A stretch of 64,000 nucleotides of DNA from Aurantiacibacter odishensis (GTDB taxonomy: Bacteria; Pseudomonadota; Alphaproteobacteria; Sphingomonadales; Sphingomonadaceae): positions 62,001 through 126,000 of the forward strand of contig NZ_QYOS01000018.1 of the NCBI RefSeq assembly GCF_003605195.1, written 5' to 3'. Numbering within the stretch: the first letter of the stretch is position 1; the number at the start of each line of letters is the position of its first letter. Both the position numbers and the translations under genes were made by a program. Shown in pieces: positions 16,771 through 27,258 of the stretch. The notes beneath the pieces are model-generated. The model saw nothing but the letters and a program-made list of their open reading frames with translations. It made no database searches and was not told the DNA's origin.

Positions 16771-17066
16771 GATATTCTCTCCTCCCGCGCCGTTCGATCG
16801 GCGCGCAATTCCTCGATCTGGCGGGTCAGGTCCGCGCCGGGATCGGTCACGATACGCTCCAGCACGCGCAAGCGGTCTTCCATGTCCTCGGCCATCTGGC
16901 GCTGGCCGCCGGCCTGCTGAGCCTTGGCCTCCTCGATGCGGGCCTTGATTTCCAGCTTGCGCTCCTCGTGCTGCTGCACGCGCTGGTTGATCACAAAGGC
17001 GAACGGCAGGATCAGCATCAGCAGGCAGAGGATGAAGCCGAAGATCAGCATCAGGTCACCGTCCAT
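16767..17066 (-). CDS. Small TM + coiled-coil protein (Psp array)
   Basis: The 99 aa protein has an N-terminal TM (LMLIFGFILCLLMLILPFAF), a long Glu/Lys/Gln helix, and the end RLRVLERIVTDPGADLTRQI then EELR. The ATG overlaps the previous stop by 1 bp and the next gene by 4 bp, so translation is tightly coupled. A membrane-anchored coiled coil facing the cytoplasm is predicted; its partners are unknown. Confidence 0.82.
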   Translation of the reverse strand: MDGDLMLIFGFILCLLMLILPFAFVINQRVQQHEERKLEIKARIEEAKAQQAGGQRQMAEDMEDRLRVLERIVTDPGADLTRQIEELRADRTAREERIS

Positions 17067-17377
17067 CAGTTGGTTTCCTTCCCGTCGCGGCGCAGGCTCT
17101 CGATCTCGTGGGTCAGGTGATAGCCGCTGTCGGTGACGATGCGCTCCACATTGGCGAGGCGATCCTTCAGCGATCCGAGTTCGGCCTGCAGCGCGGCGTT
17201 TTCCTGGCTCAGTAGTTTCACCCGCTCAACGGCCTGGTCGTTCTTGGGATAGACGGCCTTGCCCCAGCTGTTTTCCAGCGGATAGCCGTGCTTCATTCGC
17301 ATCCAGGTGTTTATCACCCAGCCTGCGGTCATGATGGCGACACCGGCGATCACGGTGGTCTCGGTAATCAGTTCCAT
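17066..17377 (-). CDS. Small TM + coiled-coil protein (Psp array)
   Basis: The 103 aa protein has a TM at about residues 8-24, the juxtamembrane NTWMRMKHGYPLEN, a helical stretch, and the end RLANVERIVTDSGYHLTHEI then ESLR. HGYPLE after the TM is shared with the gene immediately upstream, marking these two as the closest pair in the array. Overlaps at both ends are 1 bp. Confidence 0.82.
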   Translation of the reverse strand: MELITETTVIAGVAIMTAGWVINTWMRMKHGYPLENSWGKAVYPKNDQAVERVKLLSQENAALQAELGSLKDRLANVERIVTDSGYHLTHEIESLRRDGKETN

Positions 17378-17727
17378 CAGACCTTTTCCTTCTTTCCGAG
17401 ATCGAGTTGCACGCCTGTGCCGTTATCATGAGAATGTGGCCTGTCGCGCAGCGCCTCGATCTCTTCCGCGACGGTGTATCCCTTGTCGGTGACAATGCGT
17501 TCCAGCACGATCATGCGGTCCTCCATACGCTCCACGACGTCGCGCAGCTGCTGGTTCTGTTCGCGAAGCTTCTTCGCCTCTTCAGTGTCGGCGCGCTCGG
17601 ATTTTCCGAACAGCTCATCTTCAAGCGGATATCCGTGCCTGGCGCGAATCCAGTTGTTGATCAGCCAGCCAAGCGTCGAGATGACGACAAGCAGAACAAC
17701 GAACATCGGGCCTCCCCAGTCCATCAT
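17377..17727 (-). CDS. Small TM + coiled-coil protein (Psp array)
   Basis: The 116 aa protein has a TM at residues 8-24 (MFVVLLVVISTLGWLIN), NNWIRARHGYPLEDELFGK, a coiled-coil-like helix, RMIVLERIVTDKGYTVAEEI, then EALRD and a His/Asp-containing tail. The start overlaps the previous stop by 4 bp. It is closest to the next gene downstream (HGYPLE) and to the one upstream at the C-terminus (GxGVxLDxxKKE). Confidence 0.82.
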   Translation of the reverse strand: MMDWGGPMFVVLLVVISTLGWLINNWIRARHGYPLEDELFGKSERADTEEAKKLREQNQQLRDVVERMEDRMIVLERIVTDKGYTVAEEIEALRDRPHSHDNGTGVQLDLGKKEKV

Positions 17728-18035
17728 GCGTTCTCCTTTTTCGCGAAGTCCAGCGTTACGCCGCTGCCCGCCTCGTCCACGGCGCGCTGATCGCGCAGGG
17801 CCTCGATCTGCGTGGCCACGTCGTATCCCTTGTCGGTCACGATGCGCTCCAGCACGCGGACCCGGTCCTCCAGTTGCTGCACGCTGCTGGCGTACTGTGC
17901 GGCGCGCTCTGCGGTGTTCTGCGCGGTGGCATCGACCTGGAGCTGCGCGACCTTTTCCTTGTGCTTGGCCCAGATGGCGGTGATCGGAATGCCGCAGCCC
18001 ATGATGATGGCCACGATCGGTATCAATTCACCCAT
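17724..18035 (-). CDS. Small TM + coiled-coil protein, first after pspC
   Basis: The 103 aa protein begins MGELIPIVAIIMGCGIPITA, a PspB-like TM start, followed by a helix with RVRVLERIVTDKGYDVATQI and EALRD, then SGVTLDFAKKENA. AAGGGGGA precedes the ATG. It follows pspC by 39 bp. The C-terminal motif and the position make it the prototype of the array; a PspB-like adaptor role is inferred only. Confidence 0.82.
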   Translation of the reverse strand: MGELIPIVAIIMGCGIPITAIWAKHKEKVAQLQVDATAQNTAERAAQYASSVQQLEDRVRVLERIVTDKGYDVATQIEALRDQRAVDEAGSGVTLDFAKKENA

Positions 18036-18074
18036 TGCTTGCGTCCCCCTTTTACCTTGTGTGGTTCGCGCCCC

Positions 18075-18452
18075 TCAGCGCAGTCGTTCGATTTCCTGCG
18101 ACAGGCGCGGATTGGCGGAGACGTAGTAGGTTTCCACGTCGGCCAGGCGGCGGTCGATATCCTTCATGCGGGCCCGGATTTCACGCGCGGTGCGCTTGGG
18201 GCTCTGCCGCACGCGCTGCCAGTACTGCGTCTCGTCGGGCGCGGTGTAGAGGTGCGCGGGCTTCTTGCTCAGCAGGAAACCGGCGATGATGTACATGGGG
18301 ATGGTCAACCCGCTGACGGCGAAGGTCAGGAAGATCGCGGCAAGGCGGACCCAGATTGCCTGGATGCCGGTGTAATCTGCAATGCCTGCGCAAACACCCA
18401 GCAGCTTGCCGTTCATGCTATCGCGATAAAGCGTCGTGCGGGGGGTGTTCAT
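18075..18452 (-). CDS. pspC: Phage shock protein C
   Basis: The 125 aa protein has a PspC domain (LYRDSMNGKLLGVCAGIADY, GIQAIWVRLAAIFLTF), a second TM (GLTIPMYIIAGFLLS) and a C-terminal cytoplasmic helix ending RLADVETYYVSANPRLSQEI then ERLR. This tail parallels the C-termini of the small proteins downstream. PspC senses envelope stress with PspB and binds or releases PspA. It overlaps pspB by 4 bp. Confidence 0.93.
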   Translation of the reverse strand: MNTPRTTLYRDSMNGKLLGVCAGIADYTGIQAIWVRLAAIFLTFAVSGLTIPMYIIAGFLLSKKPAHLYTAPDETQYWQRVRQSPKRTAREIRARMKDIDRRLADVETYYVSANPRLSQEIERLR

Positions 18453-18745
18453 GCGTGGTCTCCCTTCTTCTCGGCGAGCAGTTCCTCCAGCTCGCGCAGC
18501 GGTACGTTGTCGACGGCCTTGTCGTGGCGAATACGGGCGGGCTCGAAGTCAGGGTTGTCGGCAGCGACGAGGCGTTCGACCGTGTCCATCCGTTCGTCCA
18601 GCCGCTTGGCCAGCTGGTAGAGTTCCTCCAGCAGCGCCTCGTCATCGGTGGTGATGGTGGCGGCCGTCTTCCACTTCGTTACGTAGTGCAGCACCACCCA
18701 CGGCAGGCCGATGAAAATGGCCGGTATGATGATGAGTTCTTCCAC
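18449..18745 (-). CDS. pspB: Phage shock protein B
   Basis: The 98 aa protein has an N-terminal TM (MEELIIIPAIFIGLPWVVLHY) and a leucine-zipper-like helix (LLEELYQLAKRLDERMDTVE), as in PspB. It is a little longer than enterobacterial PspB because of a C-terminal Glu/Leu extension. It sits between pspA (2 bp gap) and pspC. Confidence 0.9.
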   Translation of the reverse strand: MEELIIIPAIFIGLPWVVLHYVTKWKTAATITTDDEALLEELYQLAKRLDERMDTVERLVAADNPDFEPARIRHDKAVDNVPLRELEELLAEKKGDHA

Positions 18746-18747
18746 GG

Positions 18748-19443
18748 TTATTCCCCTTCGTTCTTCTTTTCAGCGGCGCTGCCCTTGCCGAGTGCGCGCT
18801 TCATTTCCTCCAGTTCGTCGTCGACCTTGTCACCGCCTTCGAGAGCGGCAAATTCGTCGGCGAGCGACATCTTGTCCTGCGCGATGTTGAGCGCATCGGC
18901 GCGGCCTTCGGCGTAGTCGACGCGGCGTTCGAGCTGGTCGAAACGGGCGTGCGCCTCGTCCACCCGGTCGCTGGTCATCAGGCTCCGCAGCTTCACGCGG
19001 TTCTCTGCGCTTTCGAGGCGGGCAGAGATCTGGCTCTGGCGGCTGCGGGCTTCGCGCAGGCGGTTCTGCAGCTTGGCAATGTCCTGCTCGTAGGCGCGCA
19101 GCGCGTCGTCCAGCACGGCGATCTCCTGCTTCAGCTGGTCGCAGGTGTCGGATGCCTTGCGCTTTTCGATCAGCGCGGCGCGGGCCAGGTCTTCGCGGTC
19201 CTTGGACAGGGCCAGCTGTGCCTTTTCCGCCCAGTCGGCCTGCAGCCGTTCCAGCTTCACGGTGTGGCGGTGCATTTCCTTCTGGTCGGCAATCGTACGC
19301 GCCGCGCTTGCGCGAACTTCCACCAGCGTCTCCTCCATTTCGAGGATGATCATGCGGATCATCTTCGAAGGATCGTCGGCCTGATCGAGAAGCTCGTTGA
19401 AATTGGCGGCGATGATATCACGCGTGCGAGAGAAAATGCCCAT
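18748..19443 (-). CDS. pspA: Phage shock protein A
   Basis: From the ATG at 19443, preceded by GGAGGA, 231 aa begin MGIFSRTRDIIAANFNELLD, the amphipathic membrane-binding N-terminus of PspA. The rest is one long coiled coil (DDPSKMIRMIILEMEETLVE). PspA stabilises damaged membranes as an ESCRT-III-like polymer and holds PspF inactive in unstressed cells. The frame stays open upstream to a GTG at 19584 that overlaps the previous stop; the RBS and family length favour 19443. Confidence 0.95.
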   Translation of the reverse strand: MGIFSRTRDIIAANFNELLDQADDPSKMIRMIILEMEETLVEVRASAARTIADQKEMHRHTVKLERLQADWAEKAQLALSKDREDLARAALIEKRKASDTCDQLKQEIAVLDDALRAYEQDIAKLQNRLREARSRQSQISARLESAENRVKLRSLMTSDRVDEAHARFDQLERRVDYAEGRADALNIAQDKMSLADEFAALEGGDKVDDELEEMKRALGKGSAAEKKNEGE

Positions 19444-19580
19444 CAAGGGTCCTCCGATATTAAGCGAGTTGCCGGTTGGCGTCGGGCTTGTGCGGATACG
19501 CTCTATCTCCTGATCGAGACGAGAGCCAATCCGCTTCGTGCCACGCGCCAGCGGCGCCAAAGGGTTGCGGTTGTTGTCGG

Positions 19581-19733
19581 TCACGCCAGTTCCACCAGCG
19601 GGGTGCCGACCAGCATGGTCTCGGACCCGGCAGTCGGCAGCATTCCGGCGAAGATCGTGAACGCGACCATCGCAGCGATGCTGACCAGTGCGGCCTGGCC
19701 CAGTTGGCTGCTGAAGAAGCGGCGATCGAACAT
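19581..19733 (-). CDS. 50 aa single-TM microprotein, first gene of the psp operon
   Basis: A strong AGGAGG precedes MFDRRFFSSQLGQAALVSIA. One TM helix (about residues 13-31) is followed by a short tail ending GTPLVELA. The layout (short polar start, one TM, roughly 15 residue tail) resembles the two microproteins at 3.7-4.0 kb. It is the first coding sequence after the near-consensus sigma54 promoter. It could correspond in position to small Psp peptides such as PspD/PspG, but similarity is not evident. Confidence 0.75.
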   Translation of the reverse strand: MFDRRFFSSQLGQAALVSIAAMVAFTIFAGMLPTAGSETMLVGTPLVELA

Positions 19734-19769
19734 TGGTGTTTCCTCCTAAACCCTTTCTAACCGATGAAT

Positions 19770-19785
19770 TGCAACAGGCGTGCCA
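19770..19785 (-). promoter_or_regulatory. Sigma54 promoter of the psp operon
   Basis: Read on the minus strand, TGGCACGCCTGTTGCA is a near-perfect RpoN promoter (TGGCACG-N4-TTGCA). Transcription would start near 19759, about 25 nt before the 50 aa gene. It lies 18 bp from the inverted repeat at 19804 and divergent from pspF, as in classic psp loci. Confidence 0.9.
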
Positions 19786-19803
19786 AACCTGCCGAATCGC
19801 TGT

Positions 19804-19823
19804 TTTCTGCGGATTTTCAGAAA
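19804..19823. promoter_or_regulatory. Candidate PspF binding site
   Basis: TTTCTG, 8 bp, CAGAAA forms a perfect-arm inverted repeat between the psp sigma54 promoter and pspF. A matching repeat occurs before the second sigma54-type operon (3591-3611). PspF is known to bind upstream of its target operon and to repress its own gene by overlap; the location here allows both. Binding is not demonstrated. Confidence 0.6.
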
Positions 19824-19885
19824 GGTGAAGAAAACTGGTTTGGTCCCTATTGCCAAGACTTGGGAAAAATAACTATATTTTGGTC

Positions 19886-20911
19886 ATGGAGCGTGACAAT
19901 CAGTTCATCGGCCAGTCCGGCGCCTTTCTCGACGCGGTGGAGCGGGCCAGTCGCGCCGCCCCCATGGCAAGGCCCGTACTCGTAATCGGCGAACGGGGGA
20001 CCGGCAAGGAGCTGATTGCCGAACGCCTACACCGCCTGTCAGACCGGTGGGAGGAGCCGCTGGTCACCATGAATTGCGCCGCTCTTCCCGAAACGCTGAT
20101 CGAAGCCGAACTTTTCGGCCACGAACAGGGCGCCTTCACCGGCGCTACCAGAGCGCGCGAGGGTCGGTTCGAGGAAGCCGACCGAGGCACGTTATTTCTC
20201 GACGAACTGGGTACGCTGTCGATGGGCGCGCAGGAGCGGCTGCTGCGCGCGGTCGAATACGGTGAGGTGACGCGCATCGGTGCGAGCCGCCCGACGCGCG
20301 TCGACGTGCGCATCGTCGCCGCCACCAACGAGGACCTGCCGCGCAGGGCGGAGGAGGGCACCTTTCGCGCCGACCTGCTCGACCGGCTCAGCTTCGAGGT
20401 GATTACCCTGCCGCCGCTGCGTGTGCGCGAAGGCGATATCCCGGTGCTGGCCGACTATTTCGGACGGCGCATGGCGGCGGAACTGGGTTGGGAAGAATGG
20501 CCCGGCTTTGCCGATCACGTCGCGCAGCGGATGGAGGACCATCCCTGGCCAGGCAACGTGCGCGAACTGCGTAACGTCGTCGAGCGCGCGGTCTATCGCT
20601 GGGACAACTGGGACCACCCCATCGGCGAAGTCATTCTCGATCCGTTCGATTCGCCGTGGAAGCCGTTGCCGGTGTCGGGGTCGCAATCGGGCAAGCGGGA
20701 GAGTGAGAGCGTACGACGGGAGGCTCGTCCGGCCAGTCCGCAATACGACAAAGTCGACGATCTTCGGGCAGCGGTGGACGCGCACGAGAAGGCGATTGTG
20801 GAGCATGCGCTGGGCGCCAATCGCTGGAACCAGCGCCAGACGGCAAAGGCGCTCGGCCTCACCTACGACCAGTTGCGCCATGCCATCAAGAAGCACGGCT
20901 TGACGGAATAG
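19886..20911 (+). CDS. pspF: PspF sigma54-dependent activator
   Basis: The 341 aa bacterial enhancer-binding protein lacks an N-terminal sensor domain, as PspF does: GERGTGKE (Walker A), GAFTGATRAREGRFEEADRG with the sigma54-contacting GAFTGA loop, GTLFLDEL (Walker B), arginine-finger region and a Fis-type HTH (WNQRQTAKALGLTYDQLRHA). ATG at 19886 is chosen over a TTG at 19850. PspA normally inhibits it. It is divergent from the psp operon. Confidence 0.94.
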   Translation: MERDNQFIGQSGAFLDAVERASRAAPMARPVLVIGERGTGKELIAERLHRLSDRWEEPLVTMNCAALPETLIEAELFGHEQGAFTGATRAREGRFEEADRGTLFLDELGTLSMGAQERLLRAVEYGEVTRIGASRPTRVDVRIVAATNEDLPRRAEEGTFRADLLDRLSFEVITLPPLRVREGDIPVLADYFGRRMAAELGWEEWPGFADHVAQRMEDHPWPGNVRELRNVVERAVYRWDNWDHPIGEVILDPFDSPWKPLPVSGSQSGKRESESVRREARPASPQYDKVDDLRAAVDAHEKAIVEHALGANRWNQRQTAKALGLTYDQLRHAIKKHGLTE

Positions 20912-21062
20912 CGGGTGCCCGGGCCGGGGCGGGCCTTGGTGACCCCGTGTTAAGCAGGACTTAGGAACTCTTCTTTAAGCAGAATTGCGCAGGCGCCGGT
21001 AACGCGATCTTTGCCTTGTGTTGCAAGGCTGCAAGGCCGGGTCGCGCCAACAAGCTTTCGAG

Positions 21063-21473
21063 ATGGATATCATGCCGCAACCCGCAATTCCCATTCCCGA
21101 TCGGCCGAGTATCCGCCGCCCCACGACTCGTCGCGGCCGGAAATCGATCGGCATGAGCGCGCTTGTGCTGTTTGCCTCGATTGCAGTCGTCGGCGGCTGG
21201 GGGATCGACGGGTTCCGGGCCGGCGACGAAGCTGATGAAGCCGGGGCACAGATAATCTTCGAGGGCGGTGCACCCTTGCGCGATGCAGGGCAGGGGCAAG
21301 TCAACGACGATGGCCCGGCTGCCTTTGCCGAAGACGATTACGTCGTCGGCACCTACGGCGATCCGGTCAACGAGCTTTACGCGAGCGATGACAATGGCGG
21401 CTGGGGCGACAGCTTTCGCGAACCGAGCAGCCAGCGCACGCCGAGCATCACACGAGGCGCCCTGGCGGACTAG
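21063..21473 (+). CDS. Hypothetical single-TM protein
   Basis: From MDIMPQPAIPIPDRPSIRRP, 136 aa: a basic Pro/Arg-rich N-terminus, one TM (SALVLFASIAVVGGWGI), and an acidic, Gly/Asp-rich periplasmic region ending in a Ser/Thr/Arg tail. A second Met three codons later is also possible. No family is recognised. It stands alone between pspF and the rimP operon; codon usage is like its neighbours. Confidence 0.6.
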   Translation: MDIMPQPAIPIPDRPSIRRPTTRRGRKSIGMSALVLFASIAVVGGWGIDGFRAGDEADEAGAQIIFEGGAPLRDAGQGQVNDDGPAAFAEDDYVVGTYGDPVNELYASDDNGGWGDSFREPSSQRTPSITRGALAD

Positions 21474-21637
21474 CTGGCAAGGCTTGCCGCTTTTCTTTTG
21501 TGGCCTTTTGCTTTGATGTTGCCTTTCTGGGCGGCTGAGCCTACATAGCCGCCATCCCGACATTGTCGTGACTCTGAAGGGCTGGCGCTGAGAGGGGCCG
21601 GCAGCAAACCGCTTTGTCCGCAATGATGGGCTGATTG

Positions 21638-22213
21638 ATGGAGAACCACTTGGCCGATATTGCGCGCCTTACCGAAGTGATCGAACCTGAAGCCAAGGCT
21701 CTGGGCTTCGAACTCGTGCGCGTGAAGATGACCGGTTCGGGTGACGAGCGCACCCTGCAGATCATGGCCGAGGACCCTGCCACCGGACAACTGGTGGTGG
21801 AACAGTGCATGGATCTCTCCCGTCGCATTTCCGACCGCATCGACGAAGTCGAGGAAGGTGGCGAGGAACTGGTGCAGGGTGCCTACCACCTCGAAGTGAG
21901 CAGCCCCGGCATCGACCGTCCGCTGACCCGGCCGAAGGATTACGCCGACTGGGCAGGGCACGAAGCAAAGATTGCCCTGGCTGACAAGATCGACGGGCAT
22001 CGCAGCCTCAAGGGCGAACTCGTCGGAATCGAAGGCGACGTGGTCACCATCGAGGACAGAAAGGCCGGCCGTGTTGCCGTGCCGCTGGACAAGATTCATT
22101 CCGCCCAGCTCGTCTTTACCGACAAGCTGATGGCAGCAACCCGCCCGCTCGACATGAGCGGCGTCGAAGACATCGAAGAACTCGAACAGGAAGAAGAAGA
22201 GGCACAAGACTGA
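21638..22213 (+). CDS. rimP: Ribosome maturation factor RimP
   Basis: The 191 aa protein starts MENHLADIARLTEVIEPEAK and carries the RimP core (GFELVRVKMTG, VSSPGIDRPLTRPKDY) with an acidic C-terminal tail. RimP assists 30S maturation. It leads the conserved rimP-nusA-ylxR-infB operon and its stop overlaps the nusA ATG. Confidence 0.95.
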   Translation: MENHLADIARLTEVIEPEAKALGFELVRVKMTGSGDERTLQIMAEDPATGQLVVEQCMDLSRRISDRIDEVEEGGEELVQGAYHLEVSSPGIDRPLTRPKDYADWAGHEAKIALADKIDGHRSLKGELVGIEGDVVTIEDRKAGRVAVPLDKIHSAQLVFTDKLMAATRPLDMSGVEDIEELEQEEEEAQD

Positions 22214-23868
22214 TGGCCAGCCCAATGTCTGCCAACAAGGCTGAACTGCTTGCGATCGCCAACGCCGTTGCGTCGGAGAAGATGATCGACAAGAGCATCG
22301 TGATCGAAGCTCTGGAAGAAGCGATCCAGAAAGCCGCGCGTGCGCGTTTCGGCCAGGAGAACGATATCCGCGCCCGGCTCGACCCGCAAACCGGTGACCT
22401 GCGCCTGTGGCGCGTGGTCGAGGTGGTCGAGGAAGTGGACGACTACTTCAAGCAGGTGGACGTGGAACAGGCCCAGAAGCTGGAGCCGGGTTCCGCCGTG
22501 GGTGACTTCATCGTCGATCCGCTGCCCGCCATGGACGACCTTGGCCGCATCGACGCGCAGAGCGCGAAGCAGGTGATCTTCCAGAAGGTCCGCGATGCCG
22601 AGCGTGAGCGCCAGTACGAGGAATTCAAGGACCGCGCCGGTGAAGTCATCACCGGTGTGATCAAGTCGGTCGAATTCGGCCACGTGATCGTGAACCTCGG
22701 CCGTGCCGAGGGCGTGATCCGCCGCGACCAGCAGATTCCCCGCGAAGCCGCCCGCGTGGGCGAGCGCGTGCGTGCGCTGATCAGCAAGGTGGAGCGCAAC
22801 AACCGCGGGCCGCAGATCTTCCTCAGCCGCGCGCATCCCGATTTCATGCGCAAGCTTTTCGCGCAGGAAGTGCCCGAGATCTACGACGGCATTATCGAGA
22901 TCAAGGCCGCTGCCCGCGATCCGGGCAGCCGCGCCAAGATCGGCGTGATCAGCCACGATTCCTCCATCGACCCGGTCGGCGCCTGCGTCGGCATGAAGGG
23001 CAGCCGCGTGCAGGCCGTGGTGCAGGAACTGCAGGGCGAGAAGATCGACATCATTCCCTGGAGCGAGGACACCGCGACTTTCGTGGTCAACGCCCTCCAG
23101 CCCGCCACCGTCAGCCGCGTGGTGCTGGACGAGGAAGAAAGCCGCATCGAAGTTGTGGTGCCGGACGATCAGCTTTCGCTGGCCATCGGTCGCCGCGGCC
23201 AGAACGTGCGTCTCGCCAGCCAGCTGACCGACAGTCAGATCGACATCATGACTGAGGAAGAAGCCTCGGAGAAGCGCAGCAAGGAATTCTCCGCGCGCTC
23301 CAAGATGTTCGAGGAAGAGCTGGACGTCGACGAAACGCTCTCGCAGCTGCTGGTGGCCGAAGGCTTCGCCGAGCTGGAGGAAGTGGCCTACGTGCAGCTT
23401 GAAGAACTCGCCACCATCGAAGGTTTCGACGAGGAACTGGCCGAGGAACTTCAGAGCCGTGCGCAGGAAGCGCTCGAGCGCCAGGAAGCCGCGCACCGCG
23501 AAGCGCGCCGCGAACTCGGCGTGGACGATGCGCTTGCCGAACTGCCGCATCTCTCCGAGGAAATGCTAGTGGTGCTGGGCAAGGCCGGGATCAAGGATCT
23601 GGACGATCTGGCCGATCTCGCCACCGACGAACTGATCGCCAAGAAGCGCGAGGCTCCGCGTCGCCGCAACAACGATGCCGGCCCGCCGTTGCGTCGCCCG
23701 CAGCGCGAGCAGGACAAGGGTGGTGTGCTGGGTGCCTTCGGTCTGACCGAAGAGCAGGGCAACGAGATCATCATGGCCGCCCGCGCGCACTGGTTCGAGG
23801 ACGAAGAGCCCGCCAGCGAGGCTCCGGCCCAAGCAGAGGAGGCCGCCGATGCGGAATCCTCGCAATGA
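22213..23868 (+). CDS. nusA: Transcription termination/antitermination factor NusA
   Basis: The 551 aa protein has an N-terminal RNAP-binding domain, S1 domain (GEVITGVIKSVEFGHVIVNL), tandem KH domains (VGACVGMKGSRVQAVVQELQ; LAIGRRGQNVRLASQL) and C-terminal acidic repeat/HhH-like segments (DVDETLSQLLVAEGF, IKDLDDLADL). It modulates pausing, termination and antitermination. It overlaps rimP by 1 bp and ylxR by 20 bp. Confidence 0.97.
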   Translation: MASPMSANKAELLAIANAVASEKMIDKSIVIEALEEAIQKAARARFGQENDIRARLDPQTGDLRLWRVVEVVEEVDDYFKQVDVEQAQKLEPGSAVGDFIVDPLPAMDDLGRIDAQSAKQVIFQKVRDAERERQYEEFKDRAGEVITGVIKSVEFGHVIVNLGRAEGVIRRDQQIPREAARVGERVRALISKVERNNRGPQIFLSRAHPDFMRKLFAQEVPEIYDGIIEIKAAARDPGSRAKIGVISHDSSIDPVGACVGMKGSRVQAVVQELQGEKIDIIPWSEDTATFVVNALQPATVSRVVLDEEESRIEVVVPDDQLSLAIGRRGQNVRLASQLTDSQIDIMTEEEASEKRSKEFSARSKMFEEELDVDETLSQLLVAEGFAELEEVAYVQLEELATIEGFDEELAEELQSRAQEALERQEAAHREARRELGVDDALAELPHLSEEMLVVLGKAGIKDLDDLADLATDELIAKKREAPRRRNNDAGPPLRRPQREQDKGGVLGAFGLTEEQGNEIIMAARAHWFEDEEPASEAPAQAEEAADAESSQ

Positions 23869-24538
23869 CACATTAGGTTCGCCTAAAACCGAAGCCGATG
23901 CCTCGCCTGAAAAGGGGAGCGAGCGTCGCTGCGTGCTGACCGGACGAACGTCGGCGCGCGACGATCTCGTGCGCCTTGCGGTCTCACCAGATGGCGACGT
24001 GCTGCCCGATGCCCTGGCAAAGGCGCCGGGACGGGGCGCGTGGATCGGTGTTTCGAAAGCCGAACTCACAGACGCCATGGCCAGCGGAAAGCTGAAGGCC
24101 GCGTTGTCGCGTGCCTTCAAGACCGGCGCGCTCGATGTGCCGGAAGACTTGCCTACACGCATCGAATCCGCGCTGAAAAAGGCCGTGCTGGAAAGACTGG
24201 GCCTCGAAATGCGCAGCGGACGCCTTATCTTGGGGTCCGACCGTATCGCGAACGAAGCGCGGATGGGGGCAGTAGCTGCCCTGTATCACGCAGCGGATGC
24301 GAAAGAGGACGGCTGCCGCAAGCTGGATCAGGCGTGGCGCGTCGGCCTCGATGAGGAAGGGTCCGGAAGGAAAGGCGAACGCCTGCCTCTGGACCGGGAG
24401 GCCCTGTCTGTGGCATTGGGCCGCGACAATGTCGTCCACCTGGCGCTTGCCGATGCCAGATCGGCGCAGCGGATTGCCATTCCGTTGGGGCGTCTGCAGA
24501 CCTTTCTGGGGGCCGCCGACGCGGTGGCCGAAACGTAA
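23849..24538 (+). CDS. YlxR (DUF448) fused to an L7Ae-like domain
   Basis: The 229 aa protein has the YlxR signature ERRCVLTGRTSARDDLVRLA and PGRGAWIGVSK, followed by a second domain (RSGRLILGSDRIANEAR, VHLALADARSAQRIAIP) resembling the YlxQ/L7Ae RNA-binding fold. The two are separate genes in Firmicutes; the fused form is usual in alphaproteobacteria. It overlaps the nusA 3' end and precedes infB. Confidence 0.85.
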   Translation: MRNPRNDTLGSPKTEADASPEKGSERRCVLTGRTSARDDLVRLAVSPDGDVLPDALAKAPGRGAWIGVSKAELTDAMASGKLKAALSRAFKTGALDVPEDLPTRIESALKKAVLERLGLEMRSGRLILGSDRIANEARMGAVAALYHAADAKEDGCRKLDQAWRVGLDEEGSGRKGERLPLDREALSVALGRDNVVHLALADARSAQRIAIPLGRLQTFLGAADAVAET

Positions 24539-24559
24539 CCTCGCCGGGTGGCGGACCAA

Positions 24560-24597
24560 GCTTCCCGGAGACAGGGAAGCGTGACTGTTTGATTTTG
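24560..24597 (+). terminator. Hairpin with T-rich tail between ylxR and infB
   Basis: GCTTCCC (24560-24566) pairs with GGGAAGC (24574-24580) around a 7 nt loop, followed by GTGACTGTTTGATTTT. It may attenuate read-through into infB or mark an RNA processing point in the operon. Confidence 0.45.
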
Positions 24598-24615
24598 AAG
24601 GACTAATACGAGCAC

Positions 24616-27168
<2,553 letters not shown>

Positions 27169-27178
27169 TAGCGGCTGT

Positions 27179-27245
27179 GGCCCCGGCGAAAGTCGGGGCC
27201 CTGCCTGCCAAGTTCAACCGCCTTCCGGCCCGCGCCGGGATGACG
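27179..27245. repeat. REP-like palindromic intergenic element
   Basis: GGCCCCG (27179-27185) pairs with CGGGGCC (27194-27200), and a second GC-rich half (CCGGCCCGCGCCGGGATGAC) follows. Elements of this style recur between genes in sphingomonads. It sits between infB and the PaaI-like gene and may also act as a weak terminator. Confidence 0.45.
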
Positions 27246-27258
27246 AGGTGTTTTCGTA

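Noticed and set aside
15774-17120. 448-codon plus-strand frame over sufE and the psp array
   Set aside because: The minus-strand series has shared motifs, overlaps and RBSs; this frame has none.
22096-23550. 484-codon frame antisense to nusA
   Set aside because: Lies fully opposite nusA, has no recognisable domain and no RBS context.
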